This document shows positions 37,461 through 48,225 of a stretch of DNA of 64,000 bases, one piece after another. The stretch's first letter is position 1. Each line of letters opens with the position of its first letter. Origin of the DNA: Vanessa cardui (lineage: Eukaryota > Arthropoda > Insecta > Lepidoptera > Nymphalidae); contig NC_061131.1 in assembly GCF_905220365.1 (NCBI RefSeq), positions 14,545,318 to 14,609,317 of the forward strand. The letters run 5' to 3'. The notes beneath the pieces were generated by a model that saw nothing but the letters and a program-made list of their open reading frames with translations, did no database searches and was not told where the DNA came from. A program made the translations under genes and the position numbers.

Positions 37461-38131
37461 ATTTCTAGACAGACGTTTTTTTTTTCCTAATCGGTTTACG
37501 TTTTTTTTATTTGAAAAAGTCTATTATTTGTTAGTTAACAATTTCACATTCATACAGAAGAATTGTTACTTCTAGTAAGTGAAACGATAACCACGAGTCT
37601 TTTATGATTCACGGGTCAGGGAAATTTTACTATTTAATTTTATCATACCCGAACTGGATATTCATTTCATTCTCCTTATATTTTCCATTACAATAAAAAA
37701 TATTCGAAATAAATTAAATTAAAAAATCTCAGACTAAATAAATAATAATCTTATCTATCTCAAACAACAAAACTCCAATCTATTGTCAACTTGTAAAAAT
37801 GAATAATCAATGTATGATGATGATGTAATCAAGTGGTAGTGCCACACTGCATACCTCTCGGTTGCAGTCGAATGGGCCGGCACGCCCGGGGAAGTACCAC
37901 TCTCTCACTTAAAATCGGCGTGAAGTGGTAGCTATGCTACCGCGTTTCGTCCGGTAAGTGAGAGTTCCGGAGGCCCGATCCCTTTCCCCCCAAAACATGG
38001 TTGTGCAGAATTTGGTGACATTACCCCAGGAGGGTACCATCAGCGACTGCGGTGGGGAATACCTCTCTGGGCATCCATGCTCAGGACGTACACCGCCTGA
38101 GCAGGGATGCCCAGGCTGCCCTCCGAATTCT

Positions 38132-38143
38132 GGGGGGGGGGGG
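38132..38143. repeat. 12-base G run within the LINE
   Basis: A homopolymer of 12 G inside the retrotransposon leader. It is a likely site of polymerase or sequencing length error and may contribute to the apparent frame changes. Confidence 0.8.
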
Positions 38144-38209
38144 CAATTTTGCGCTCGCCACTGTTCAGGGCAAGCGGAGCAGGCATCATAAGGCAACCCC
38201 TACCACACT

Positions 38210-39135
38210 CGCTGTGGACTTCTGCAACATAAGGGGACTCAACTCCAACTTGAATGCACTTTCACCTTGAGACGGCGAAGCCGGCCTTGCTCTTTCTTAC
38301 CGAGACCCAGATATCTTCTCCTGCCGATACGTCTTTTCTCTCTTACCCCGGGTACAAATTGGAGCATACATTTGTACCATGAGCTGGGGTGTGCGTTTAC
38401 GTCAGAGATGATATCTGCTCTCGACGCCTCGGCAGCCTTGAAGGGCAGGACCTATCAATTATCTGGCTGCGCGTAGACTGCGACGACCATCCGCGAATCT
38501 ACGCGTGCCTTTATAGGTCCCATAGCGGTAATGCCGAAACCGACCGACTGGTTGAGCACGTCCAATTGGCTACAGATTCCGTGCTGCAGCAGACTCCATC
38601 CGCAGAGATCATTATTCTGGGCGATTTCAATGCTCATCATACAGAGTGGCTTGGATCACGCACCACTGATCATGCGGCTGTCGTCGCGTGTGGCACTACA
38701 AGTCAGCAGATTGGGATGGGATGTGGTCCTTCTTTGCATCTTACCCATGGGGGCGAGTTTGTTTCTCGATGGATGATCCGAGCGTTGTTGCTGACTCTGT
38801 CGCCGATGTGGTGCTTCAGGGTATGGAACTTTTCATTCCATATTCTGCGGTGCCCATTGGTGGCAAGTCCCAGCCCTGGTTTGGTCGCCTCTGTAAGACG
38901 GCTTCACGCCGAAAATGGGAACGTTACCAAGACTGGGCTAACGCATCGGCGTCTCGTGATACAAACACCAGCACATTCAGAAAGGAATATAACTCTGCCT
39001 CCAGGTCCTTCAAAAACGTGATAGCTGAGGCGAAGTCGAAGTACATTGGCAGAATTGGCGAGAGACTGGTGCGCTTCCCATCAGGAACACGTGCGTTCTG
39101 GTCTCTCGCTAAGGCTGTCCTAGGGAATTTCTGTT
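38210..39135 (+). pseudogene. LINE endonuclease region, broken
   Basis: Pieces of an exonuclease-endonuclease-phosphatase domain in shifting frames: the N-terminal FCNIRGLNSN segment (38218 on), the LTETQ segment (near 38290), then from 38389 a frame with VCVYVRDDI, YRSHSG and GDFNAHHTEW. At about 38690 the frame jumps to a linker (HYKSADWDGMW, then WFGRLCKTASRRKWERY) that normally follows the end of the domain. Roughly 70-90 residues, including the catalytic SDH, have been lost. It cannot nick DNA. Confidence 0.8.
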
Positions 39136-39240
39136 AGCCTTCTTTTCCATCTTTGCACAGGGACGGTGAGTCATTGGCCCATACCGCGAAGGAGAAGGCC
39201 GATCTTTTAGGGTCTCTCTTCGCGTCGAACTCGACTCTGG

Positions 39241-40878
39241 ATGACCAAGGAAAGTCACCACCATCAATCCCGCGATGTGATACGACGATGCCGGAGGTTA
39301 AATTTCGGCAAAGTGCACTTCGGAAAGCACTTGGACATTCACAAGTCGAGTGGACCCGATGGCATCCCTCCAATCGTGCTACGGACATGTGCTCCCGAGT
39401 TGGCACCGATCTTAACGCGTCTTTTCCGGCAATCCTACGCATTAGGCGTCGTCCCGAACTCCTGGAAGACTGCTTTGATGCATCCGATCCCTAAAAAAGG
39501 CAACCGCTCAGATCCGTCCAATTATAGGCCTATAGCCATCACCTCCTTGCTCTCCAAGATAATGGAGTCCCGTATTAACTGCCAGCTCCTGCGGTACCTA
39601 GAGGAGAATCAGCTGATTAGTGACCGCCAGTACGGTTTCCGTCGGGGTCGCTCAGCCGGTGATCTTCTAGTTTACCTTACTCACAGGTGGGCTGAAGCAG
39701 TTGAGAGCAAGGGGGAGGCATTAGCAGCCAGCTTGGACATAGCGAAGGCCTTCGATCGTGTATGGCACAAAGCGCTTCTTTCGAAGCTTCCTTCCTATGG
39801 GCTTCCCGGGAAATTATGCAATTGGATTACCAGCTTTTTGGCAGATCGGAGCATCAAGGTCGTTGTCGACGGTGCATGCTCTGACTTAAAATTCGTCAAT
39901 GCTGGTGTTCCACAAGGCTGCGTTCTATCACCCACTCTGTTTCTTCTGCATATCAATGATTTGTTGCAAATCGGGAACATTCATTGCTATGCAGACGACA
40001 GTACCCTTGACACCTTATACACCGGCCGCGCTAATATTTCTCGGGAAAACGTCGAAGAAAACCGGAACAAACTTGTGTCTGAAATCGAGTCTTCGTTAAA
40101 CGAAGTCTCGAACTGGGGCCGGCTAAATTTAGTCCATTTCAACCCCAAAAAGACGCAAGTTTGCGCGTTAACCGCTAAAAAAACACCATTTGTCGTATCT
40201 CCACGATTTGAGAACATCCCGATAGCCGCTACAGGTAGTATCGGAATACTTGGCGTTGATATTTCGAGCCTCGTTCAGTTCCGCGGTCAATTGGAAGGCA
40301 AAGCCAAATTGGCTTCAAAGAAGCTCGGTGTGCTCAGCAAGGCGAGACAGTATTTCACGTCGGCCCATCGCCTAAAACTTTACAAGGCGCAAATTCGGCC
40401 TCACATGGAGTACTGCTCTCACCTCTGGGCGGGTGCTCCCCAGTACCAGCTCCTTCCATTTGACCGCATCCAACGTAGAGCGGCTCGAGTTATCGACGAT
40501 CAAGCCCTTTCCGATCTCCTTGATCCTTTGGCTTTGCGTAGAGATGTTGGATCACTCTGCATCTTCTACCGAATTTTTCACGGGGAATGTTCCGAGGAAT
40601 TGTTCGGATTAATCCCGGCTGCTGAATTTCACCTTCGGACATCTCGTCAAAATTCTAAGTTTCACCCGCACCATCTTGATGTCCGAAAATCCACAACAGC
40701 GCGATTTCTTAGACATTTTCTGCCTCGCACAACCACTCTGTGGAACCAGCTTTCGCCGGCGTTTTTTCCGAACCGATACGACATGGGAACCTTCAAGAAA
40801 AGAGCCTACTCCTTTCTCAAAGGCCGGCAACGCACCTGCAAGCCCCCTGGTGTTGCAGATGTCCATGGGCGGTGGTAG
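39241..40878 (+). pseudogene. LINE reverse transcriptase ORF (frame start not native)
   Basis: RNA-templated DNA synthesis at the nicked target. The frame is open for 545 codons, but the true coding sequence enters it only near 39330 after a frameshift; the first 30 residues are out-of-frame translation. Visible reverse-transcriptase motifs in order: KSSGPDGIPP, IPKKGNRSDPSNYRPIA, QYGFRRGRSAGD, ASLDIAKAFDRVWH, NAGVPQGCVLSPTLFLLHI and the catalytic HCYADDST. The C-terminal region ends RTTTLWNQLSPAFFPNRY and FKKRAYSFLKGRQ, the piece most often found as truncated copies here. The RT core looks intact, but upstream lesions make the element dead as a unit. Confidence 0.9.
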
Positions 40879-42653
40879 TCACTTTCCATCAGGTGAGCCT
40901 CCTGCTCGTTTGCCACCTATTCCATAAAAAAAAAAATGAAACAAAACCCTTTTATAAAGGTAATAATTAAATAATGATTAGCCTCAATTAACAAGATAGC
41001 AATACGTTTATCCCAATTGAAATTCGGGTGCCCTACCTTCAGGTAAATTTAATTTAGGACTAGCTTAATTACCACCGTATCGGGCCGTATTAACACATCG
41101 TAAATTTAACCCTTAAGCACCTTACTAATAATTAAGATCTTGAGACCAATTTGGATTGTTTGGCCAATTTTGCATTCCATTGCGGACGGGTTATAACGGG
41201 TTGGGTCTTTGTCAAGCGCTTTTGTAAATTACGGGGTCAATTGGTTTGGGTAAACACGTTTGGGGATTTATCACATAATCTACATTATAGGGATTTTAAG
41301 AAGATAGTGAAAGAAACTAAATATTTATCGTGTTTTAATTGATTGAACCGAAGTGTATTGGTTAGAATGCGTGAATCAGGACTAAAGACTTATGGGCAAA
41401 AATCAAGTGTTCACGTGATTTATCTGTTTCGTAATCGTGTTGACCGAAAATATTGCGAGGAAACCTGCACGCTTGGGATGATAATTCGAGTTGAATGTCA
41501 ATCTAGAGGAATGTAGTGAAAGTAGCTAAAAAAATTGAGGATCTTTAAATTACTTTTTTGGAATTATACTAATGTTAAAATGAAACTAAAACTAAAACAC
41601 TGAGAAACCTACACTTTTCTTTACTATTTTATTTCTAACAAACAAAGTATAATTTATTTCAATAAATATATGTATGTATGATTCAAAGCAACTATTCCAT
41701 GAGTCATTTAAACTACTATAATACGGTCACATGCAAATGTCGTCTAAAACTAAAGGCGCTATTTGAAGCTTAGTTAATTTTAATAGCAATTAGTTCAAGA
41801 TTTGCAAATTATAATATGTACAGCTATATGGACCCTTCTTATCATACTGCAACAAATACCTTTGCTATGAAACACTCGTTCCAACTTATCTGTAGTCGCC
41901 AAGACGTCATATATATCGCAATAAACGTCTTAAAGATTGGTCGGAGTTACAGCGTTTGTATGAGCTTAGCGTTTTTATCTTATTTTAAATTTCGAATTTA
42001 ATTAATATAATAATAATACTTATAATTGATGACTTAAGTTGACGAACACAAGTAGTGTGATCCAGGTCAGCTAGGTAGTGTAGTAGTGATCTAGGCCAAG
42101 TACATATAAAGATAAAACTTCAGTGACAAGAAATCATAATCGCACTGGAATTATATATACATATGTATAAAGATTTTTACAATTAGTATTTATATTAATG
42201 ATAATAATACCATGTTAAAAATATATATACCAAATATCACCTTAAATCTTTTTGGTTTTGTTGTGTAGATAATTGGGTCCTGGTAACAAGTCAAAGACGA
42301 GAACGTCAATTTAGTATTAATTTTAAAAAGATATATTTACAAGGTAAAGGTAAAAATATGTATATAACAGTTACAAAACAGCTTATATCTCGACTTTATT
42401 AAGTATAGTATAGTATTCTTACGACGGCATTATTACCTTACACATAAATAAACATTCTCTATATTCGATAGACATGAGCAACGTAAGAAATATTAATCAT
42501 TCCTTATATCACATACGCGCAATCACTGTATTAATAGCACACACACACTCACACACACGTAATCGAAACACACCATTATAAATTAATCAGTCAAATTACA
42601 TTAATGTAAAAACGACATATCGCCATAAATTGTTTATATAATACTAGTAGTCG

Positions 42654-42832
42654 CTCGTGACTTCGCTTGCATTATAGGCTGTTGGTTGTCAAGAGTCAGG
42701 CAAAAAAGTGTCCTTTTTTGGAGTTCAAGTTTTTTTCAAACCAAATTTCATAAAATTATTTTTAACGGTTTAGTCGTGAAAGAGCATCAAACAGAGAGAC
42801 AAACAGAGTGACTTTCACATTTATAATATAAA
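42654..42832 (-). mobile_element. non-autonomous Helitron-like element, family H
   Basis: On the minus strand it ends cgagcgactaCTAG|T with preceding aagcgaagtcacgagcga, an imperfect hairpin. The interior gtgaaagtcactctgtttgt and ctctttcacgac blocks match the other family-H copies. Confidence 0.65.
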
Positions 42833-42852
42833 TATTGATTTTTAAATATTGC

Positions 42853-42981
42853 TTCCACTGGGACAGGAGGGCTGCTTCGTTTTTTGCCCAGAGAATCGGA
42901 ATAGCGTTTCAACGGGGAAATGCTGCTAGCATTCTTGCCACCATTCCACGCGGTCAAGATTTATACAGTAACTTGTTTTAG
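42853..42981 (+). pseudogene. C-terminal remnant of a retroelement ORF
   Basis: A 42-codon frame open from the point of truncation to a TAG at 42979-42981, reading FHWDRRAASFFAQRIGIAFQ and then RGNAASILATIPRGQ. The style (QRGNAAS near the C terminus) resembles the end of insect retroelement polyproteins, from memory. There is no start codon, and it sits directly next to the Helitron-like copy. Confidence 0.4.
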
Positions 42982-43439
42982 TTCATATTCGTATATATAT
43001 ATTTAAGCATTTAATGTTTTTAAATATTAATTAATTATATAGTAGCATGTGTCACTTACGCCACACCAAGTTCCAACTAAGATTCGACAGTACGCGGACG
43101 GGGTGAGGCAATGAAGCAAATGCTAAAGATTATTGTTTGGAGTTAGCGAGGTGTAATTTAATTCAAAGACGTCCTACCTCTCTCTTAACGATACTTGATT
43201 TAGTGACGCGCATCATTAAAAATGTATTATATCGATAAAAAATTATAAAAAAGTTTGAGAAATATTATTATTTCGTTCTTATGTTAAATAAAACAATAGC
43301 AATCTATGTATTTATTGCTACTTTCATATTTCGAAAGTTCCCTTCTAATGTATATATTTTGTTTCGTAGAACTTACACTCATAAATTTCCTTTTCAACAT
43401 ATTATCAGTAGTTTTATTTTTTCAATTAAATTTTCATTC

Positions 43440-43580
43440 ATTTAAATGTGACAACCTTGTGAACTAAAACATGATGTCCCTTGTGCCTGTAAATAATTAG
43501 ACTCAGTCACTCTTGAACCAGTACAGTAGAGTGGTAGTAGAGTAACCTACTAAGTATTGCTGTTTGGCGGTAAAATATGA
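43440..43580 (-). mobile_element. SINE-A fragment, diverged
   Basis: gacaaccttgtgaactaaaa, gatgtcccttgtgcctgta and tgctgtttggcgg follow the minus-strand order of SINE-A with several deletions. Confidence 0.5.
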
Positions 43581-44416
43581 CGTGTTGTGTGGTTGGCCCA
43601 TATCAAAATGTAAGCACAATTGATTAATAAAAAAATAAAAAGAAATAGTAATTCTACTTTTAAAAACGAAAATAAATAATATCGATATAATGTCCCGTCA
43701 CTATAAAGGTGGTGTTTATTAACTGTATATGTTAAGATTTTAATTGCGGGCATCAAGTGGCTTTTGTGAATTGTGTATGAGCTGGGGTCTTTGTTTTATC
43801 TCGCGCCTCGAGGTAATGAGGTGAGGGTGTACCGGAATACGGGGACGCTGGTGTGTTTCCTATCAGAATAAGACTTCTATGATCTTGACTTAAAAAATAG
43901 TATTAGACTGCTTAAAACTGATGAAAAGAAATTCTTATAAGATCACTTTAATTTACGTATGTTATGTTTTCTTTATGTACATCTGTTGGACTAAAGTACA
44001 TACTCGCTGTTATTCCCCTATGTGGTAAAATATGTAAGACACGTCGGTAGTTTTTATTTTGACAATTAATTAATAGTAATACTTCTTATATTGAGTTTTA
44101 AATTTATTTAAAGTTTTTATTTAGTTCATAATATAAAATATGCAATATTATTAATTTATTGTACACAATCAAAAACGAGCAAAAGCAGGACAAAGTTATG
44201 TTATAGAATGCAGGCATATATAAAAATCTTTTTCAGATAACTTTTAAGTACTGGATGATATAATAATAATAATTTTATAATAAAATATTAGGAACAAAAG
44301 GCAGCTAGACATAAAATAAATAAAGTATGTCGATGATGACAATTCGTTTTGTACTTTTATTATTCGTAAAAGTGTGCCAATGTATGTCTTAAAAGTATAA
44401 ATAAGTCAGTCACAGA

Positions 44417-44462
44417 AGGTACTGTATTTTGTGTACGTGATTGTACACAAAATACAGTACCT
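44417..44462. repeat. perfect 20-bp inverted repeat (hairpin)
   Basis: 44417-44436 (aggtactgtattttgtgtac) is exactly complementary to 44443-44462, with a six-base loop gtgatt. It is not AT-only, so the perfect pairing is unlikely to be chance. It may be a small foldback or a structured RNA. Confidence 0.85.
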
Positions 44463-45007
44463 ATTAGTATTCGCTAATTTTTGGAGATTATTTGTAGCAA
44501 TTGTGTTTTTTGAATCAAAACAATTTTGGTCTAAAAAAATTGTAGTTTATATGTATACTTTTCGAACGCTTCATAACATGGGTCCTTAAGAAAACAACTA
44601 CGGTAAAAAAACTCAAGGAATATCTATCAAAACCAACGCCCTATATCCCATCACCACCCCATATCATTAATAATAGCGAAGCGCCATAAAGCCGTCACTT
44701 GTAATACACCTTGGTTATATACCTTTAAGATTGCCAGATAAAAAAATAAGATGATTTATGTCAAGTTTTTTCGATAAATAGTTGTCTTAGAGGTCGAAGG
44801 GCGGGTAACACTCATATTTCGAAGGTACGGTTTTGCTGATAAAGGAATGACGAATGAACCTCCCTTATTTTTAACCATGTAAATAGAGTATTATATGAAG
44901 TATTTTCCGTGATATATTTAAGTAGAAGTGCTTATTATATTTTTGTTATTAATGTCTATTTAAATAGTATATTTATATAAGTTTATAAAGCTGCAAATTA
45001 AAAGGAA

Positions 45008-45290
45008 TTTTTTTATGGTATAGGTTGGCGGACGAGCATTTGGGCCATCTGATGGTAAGTGGTCAACATCACCCATAGATAATGACGCTGTAAGAAATAT
45101 TAACTATTCCGAACATCGTCAATGTGCCACCAACCTTGGGAACTAAGATGTTATGTCCCTTGTTCCTGTAGTTACACTGGCTCACTCACCCTTCAAACCG
45201 GAACACAACAATATTGAGTACTGTTATTTGGCGGTAGAATAACTGATGGTACCTACCCAGATGGGCTTGTACAAAGCCCTACCACCAAGT
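45008..45290 (-). mobile_element. SINE-A, near full-length, minus strand
   Basis: It runs from tataggttggcggacgagc to agccctaccaccaag in the reverse order of 23541-23832, with a short deletion at the gtgggtggtacc position. A second diverged SINE-A copy in the + direction follows at about 45395-45570. Confidence 0.75.
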
Positions 45291-46609
45291 AAAACATCGA
45301 TTCAAGTCCCAGACTAACACAACCAAGCATTAAAACTTGAGCTTTTCAGTCAGTAAATGCTTAATATTTAGAATTGTTGTAATGTGGTTTGGAGGCTCAG
45401 TATAGAAGTTCAACTGCAGGCACAAGATATATCACATCCTAGATCCCTAGTTGGCTCATTGGTGTTGTATGGTATGGTTAATATATCTTACAACCACAAT
45501 GGCCACAGAGTTGTGGTGAGTACTTAGGTACTAACCAGTGGTCTGTTGGTTTGCCCCAATTTATTAAAAAAAATAAAAGATATAACTAGCTTTTTAAATT
45601 GTTCATGTGTTAAATAATATATATGGGATAAATGATTGATTAATAAATATAATTACGGAAACTTAGAATAATTTAAATATATATATATATATAGAGGTCG
45701 TTAAAAAGTTATGTGGTTCGAGTTTCCTGACGCTTACACAATGGAGAGGTGAGAGGTTTCATATACATGGTGATCTGTTTAGTAATTATTATCATCAACT
45801 CATACAAGATCGTGTAAGAAGCACTTGAGCTATACAAATATTTGGTCAGATAGGAAATCAACGTCAACCGTTCCGGGTCAATTATCATCACATTTATAAA
45901 AATTCTGTACACTCACAAAGGTTCCTCTGTGCTTAATTATCGGCGGCCATTTAGGTATTTAGTCTAATTTGGATATTTCAAAAGAGTGTACTTGTGTTTT
46001 TGCACATATTTGTGTGTTATAAAATATCCTGCGTTGCTGGCTGGCTTATCCGGCGGCCAGCGAGCGGACATCATCAGCTATAACTATGAATATTTTAATA
46101 TACTATATCTTCATTTCATTATCAGGTGTTTTTGTAATGTCTCATTATATTTGTTGTCGTAAAATAGTCGATTTTTTTTAATATGAATTATAATTACATC
46201 AATAATTGTCAATATGATACTCTACCTTTTAATAAGTTATGTTTAAATTTTATCATATTACCTTACCTTATACAACTGATAAATAAATATGTAAACACCC
46301 TGTATAAGAAAAAGGTAAGTTCCAGTAAGCTTGTTTTGTCTCGCGGCCAAATCGCGTTGATCTCATCCCCCTTGTCACGCGCTACATCAAATACTTCCGA
46401 AACTTGCCATTGTTAAATTTCACTTATAACGATGAAGTTAGCTTACGGATTACGCTTGAAGTTATTTAAGATTAAGTCATCATTTGTGTATGTTTTCATG
46501 TAGATATCGTTACGTTCTTATGTGGGTTTACATGAGCTATGATATACATATGCAGCTCAGGTTTAGTACAATCGTATTCATAATTAAAGACGGGAGATTC
46601 AATATCAAT

Positions 46610-46800
46610 AGAATCATCATCCTCCTGCCCTTATCCCAATGTTATTTGGGGTCGGCGCAGCATGTCTTCTCCTCCCATACTTCTCTGTCAGACGTCATCT
46701 CACAAGTAACATTATTTCTAACCATATCCTCTTTCACAGAATCCATCGTTTCCGTAGTCGTCCTCTACCTCTATATCCGTCCACATCCATGCTCAAGAAT
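46610..46800. repeat. interspersed repeat with ggggtcggcgcagcatg
   Basis: The block cctcctgcccttatcccaat, then tatttggggtcggcgcagc and atgtcttctcctcccatact, is a type I recognise as recurring in lepidopteran genomes. It is open in one frame (part of a 119-codon frame at 46484-46843), but I regard that as incidental. Confidence 0.4.
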
Positions 46801-46832
46801 AGTGACGAATAATATAATCATCATCATTATCA

Positions 46833-47105
46833 TCATTACATAGTATAAAACAAAGTCGCTTTCCGCTGTCTGTCCCTATGTATGCTTACATCATTAAAAT
46901 TACACAACGGATTTCGATGCGATGTTTTTCGATGTTTGAGATTGATTCAAGAGGAACGTTTTTGTATATAATACATGGATAATATAATAAAGAAACACTG
47001 ATAGTTTTAGGAGTTTCAAATATGATGTCGTAAATAAACAAATTCTGTAAAATATTTAGTATCAGTATTGCACCCGTGCGAGTGCGAGCCGGGGCGAGTC
47101 GTTAG
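46833..47105 (+). mobile_element. non-autonomous Helitron-like element, family F
   Basis: It begins A|TCATTACATAGTATAAAAC and ends gagccggggcgagtcg followed by TTAG|T, a one-base change from CTAG. The interior is collinear with 19617-19868. Confidence 0.7.
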
Positions 47106-47327
47106 TATAGATATATAATTGTATGGTCAATTTGCAGTGCAGCTGTAGAATTAGAATTGTACCTTTCTTGAAAGAAATCTAATTTTAAAGAAGTGTGATA
47201 TTTTAGATAATGATGCGTCCTAATTAAACTAAGTCTACAAATAGCTGATTTCTATAAAACATATTCTTAAGTGTTGTTTAATTTTTATAAGCGGAACTTT
47301 TTTAATAATTAAATGTAATATATAACT

Positions 47328-47552
47328 ATAAATATGAGACAACATCACATACATTACTCTGATCACAATGTAAATAGCTAAAACACTTGTGTTATGGAAA
47401 ATCAGAAGCAACGACGGTACCACAAATATCGAGACCCAAGACAACATAGAAACCTAATGATAATCTACATCGACTCGGCCGGGTATCGAGCCCGGGACCT
47501 CGGTGGTGCACCCATGAAAACCGGTGCAAACACCACTCGACCACGGAGGTCT
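47328..47552 (-). mobile_element. SINE-C, tRNA-headed, complete
   Basis: The minus-strand reading begins gaagacctccgtggtcgagt (A-box-like), then has gggctcgatacccgg (B-box-like), the standard internal promoter spacing of tRNA-derived SINEs. It is followed by a unique body and an atatttat-type 3' end. It is distinct from SINE-A and SINE-B. A tail-only copy sits in intron 3 of the channel gene. It is not a tRNA gene: the head does not close into a full cloverleaf that I can see. Confidence 0.65.
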
Positions 47553-47865
47553 TCAATATAATAAAATATGAACTTTGAACTGTAATAAAGCCAGCATGTG
47601 TAACACAAAATATTCGTTGATTATAGTAATAATGCTCTGATTATTTCACAATCGGTTTTAAAATGTAATACACTTATTTTTAATACAATTTGACACGCTT
47701 GCAGTTCTGAGACGTAATCTACATATACAAAGACACGTATAAACACATGTTCAAAATCATAAAATTAATTTTATACTTACTGTTTCGTAATTTTTTATCT
47801 TTTGCCAGCAATACTCATAATATTAATAAGCGGTTACTTTAATATGAACAGACACTTCAATTTTG

Positions 47866-48031
47866 TTATATGAATATAAATGCGAAACTAACTTTGTCTC
47901 TCTATTGCTTTCACTCAACCAAAATTATTGTAACTTACTAAGTAGGAAGCTTGAACTTCTAGAAAGGTCATCTTATGCCAAACACCTGTCCAAACCTTTA
48001 AAACACGAGCAAAGCCTCAGGCGTCAACTAG
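47866..48031 (+). mobile_element. non-autonomous Helitron-like element, family H
   Basis: It runs from an atataaatgcgaaactaact start to cacgagcaaagcctcaggcg and CTAG, with the interior diverged. It ends about 195 bases before the start codon of the first cluster gene. Confidence 0.5.
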
Positions 48032-48168
48032 CCTATATCAAAAGTGAGTAATTTATTTTCATACTAATTGTATTTAAAATAAATAATTACTATTCACTGT
48101 ATCTAATTGTGGAAATAATACATTTTTCACAATTAGCTATTCATACATTAATGTGTTTCGAATCTTAG

Positions 48169-48176
48169 TATAAATA
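48169..48176 (+). promoter_or_regulatory. TATA box of peptide gene 1
   Basis: TATAAATA 57 bases before the start codon of the first cysteine-rich peptide gene. The same octamer lies 58 bases before gene 3, and a TATATATT at a similar distance precedes gene 2. The expected start of transcription is near 48200, leaving a short leader. Confidence 0.6.
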
Positions 48177-48225
48177 CTCCGCTTTCACAATTAAAAATAA
48201 TTGGTTGCAATTAACGATAACGACG

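Larger units (their letters stand above)
37216..37830. other. 3' flank of the channel gene
   Basis: AT-rich sequence between the stop codon and the LINE. It includes a (TCATA)5 tandem tract at about 37347-37371 and a candidate polyadenylation signal AATAAA at 37455-37460. No further coding sequence. Confidence 0.5.
37830..40937 (+). mobile_element. non-LTR retrotransposon, Jockey/CR1-like, inactivated
   Basis: A nearly full-length LINE encoding an apurinic-type endonuclease followed by reverse transcriptase, ending in a 3' UTR and an A-rich tail. The GC-rich 5' leader (from about 37830) contains actctctcacttaaaatcgg. Endonuclease motifs VDFCNIRGLNSN, LFLTETQ and ILGDFNAHHTEW are visible in different frames. 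The reverse transcriptase is in one long frame, 39241-40878. Damage: a frameshift near 38268, a TGA at 38380-38382 in place of a sense codon, a junction near 38680-38690 that removes the C-terminal endonuclease (including its SDH motif), and frameshifts near 39135 and 39330. Same polarity as the upstream channel gene. Truncated relatives lie at about 15930, 22065, 26704 and 30215. Confidence 0.9.
40938..45005. other. gene-free stretch between LINE and SINE
   Basis: No gene recognised. A balanced-composition segment at about 41030-41280 is unique in the window. Further on are a (CA)n-rich tract at 42538-42560, a Helitron-like copy (42654-42832), a retroelement remnant (42853-42981), a SINE-A fragment (43440-43580), a GC-richer block at 43780-43860 and a perfect hairpin (44417-44462). 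Confidence 0.55.
45291..48160. other. gene-free stretch before the peptide cluster
   Basis: No gene recognised. It holds a degenerate SINE-A (45395-45570), an (AT)n run at 45676-45693, a GC-richer segment near 46320-46400, an interspersed repeat with tatttggggtcggcgcagc (46610-46800), two Helitron-like copies (46833-47105, 47866-48031) and a tRNA-headed SINE-C (47328-47552). Confidence 0.55.

Noticed and set aside
37909..38196. 95-codon minus-strand frame and overlapping + frames
   Set aside because: These are shadow frames of the GC-rich 5' leader of the retrotransposon.
46484..46843. 119-codon + strand frame
   Set aside because: It runs through an interspersed repeat and ends in a (ATC)n tract; not a gene.
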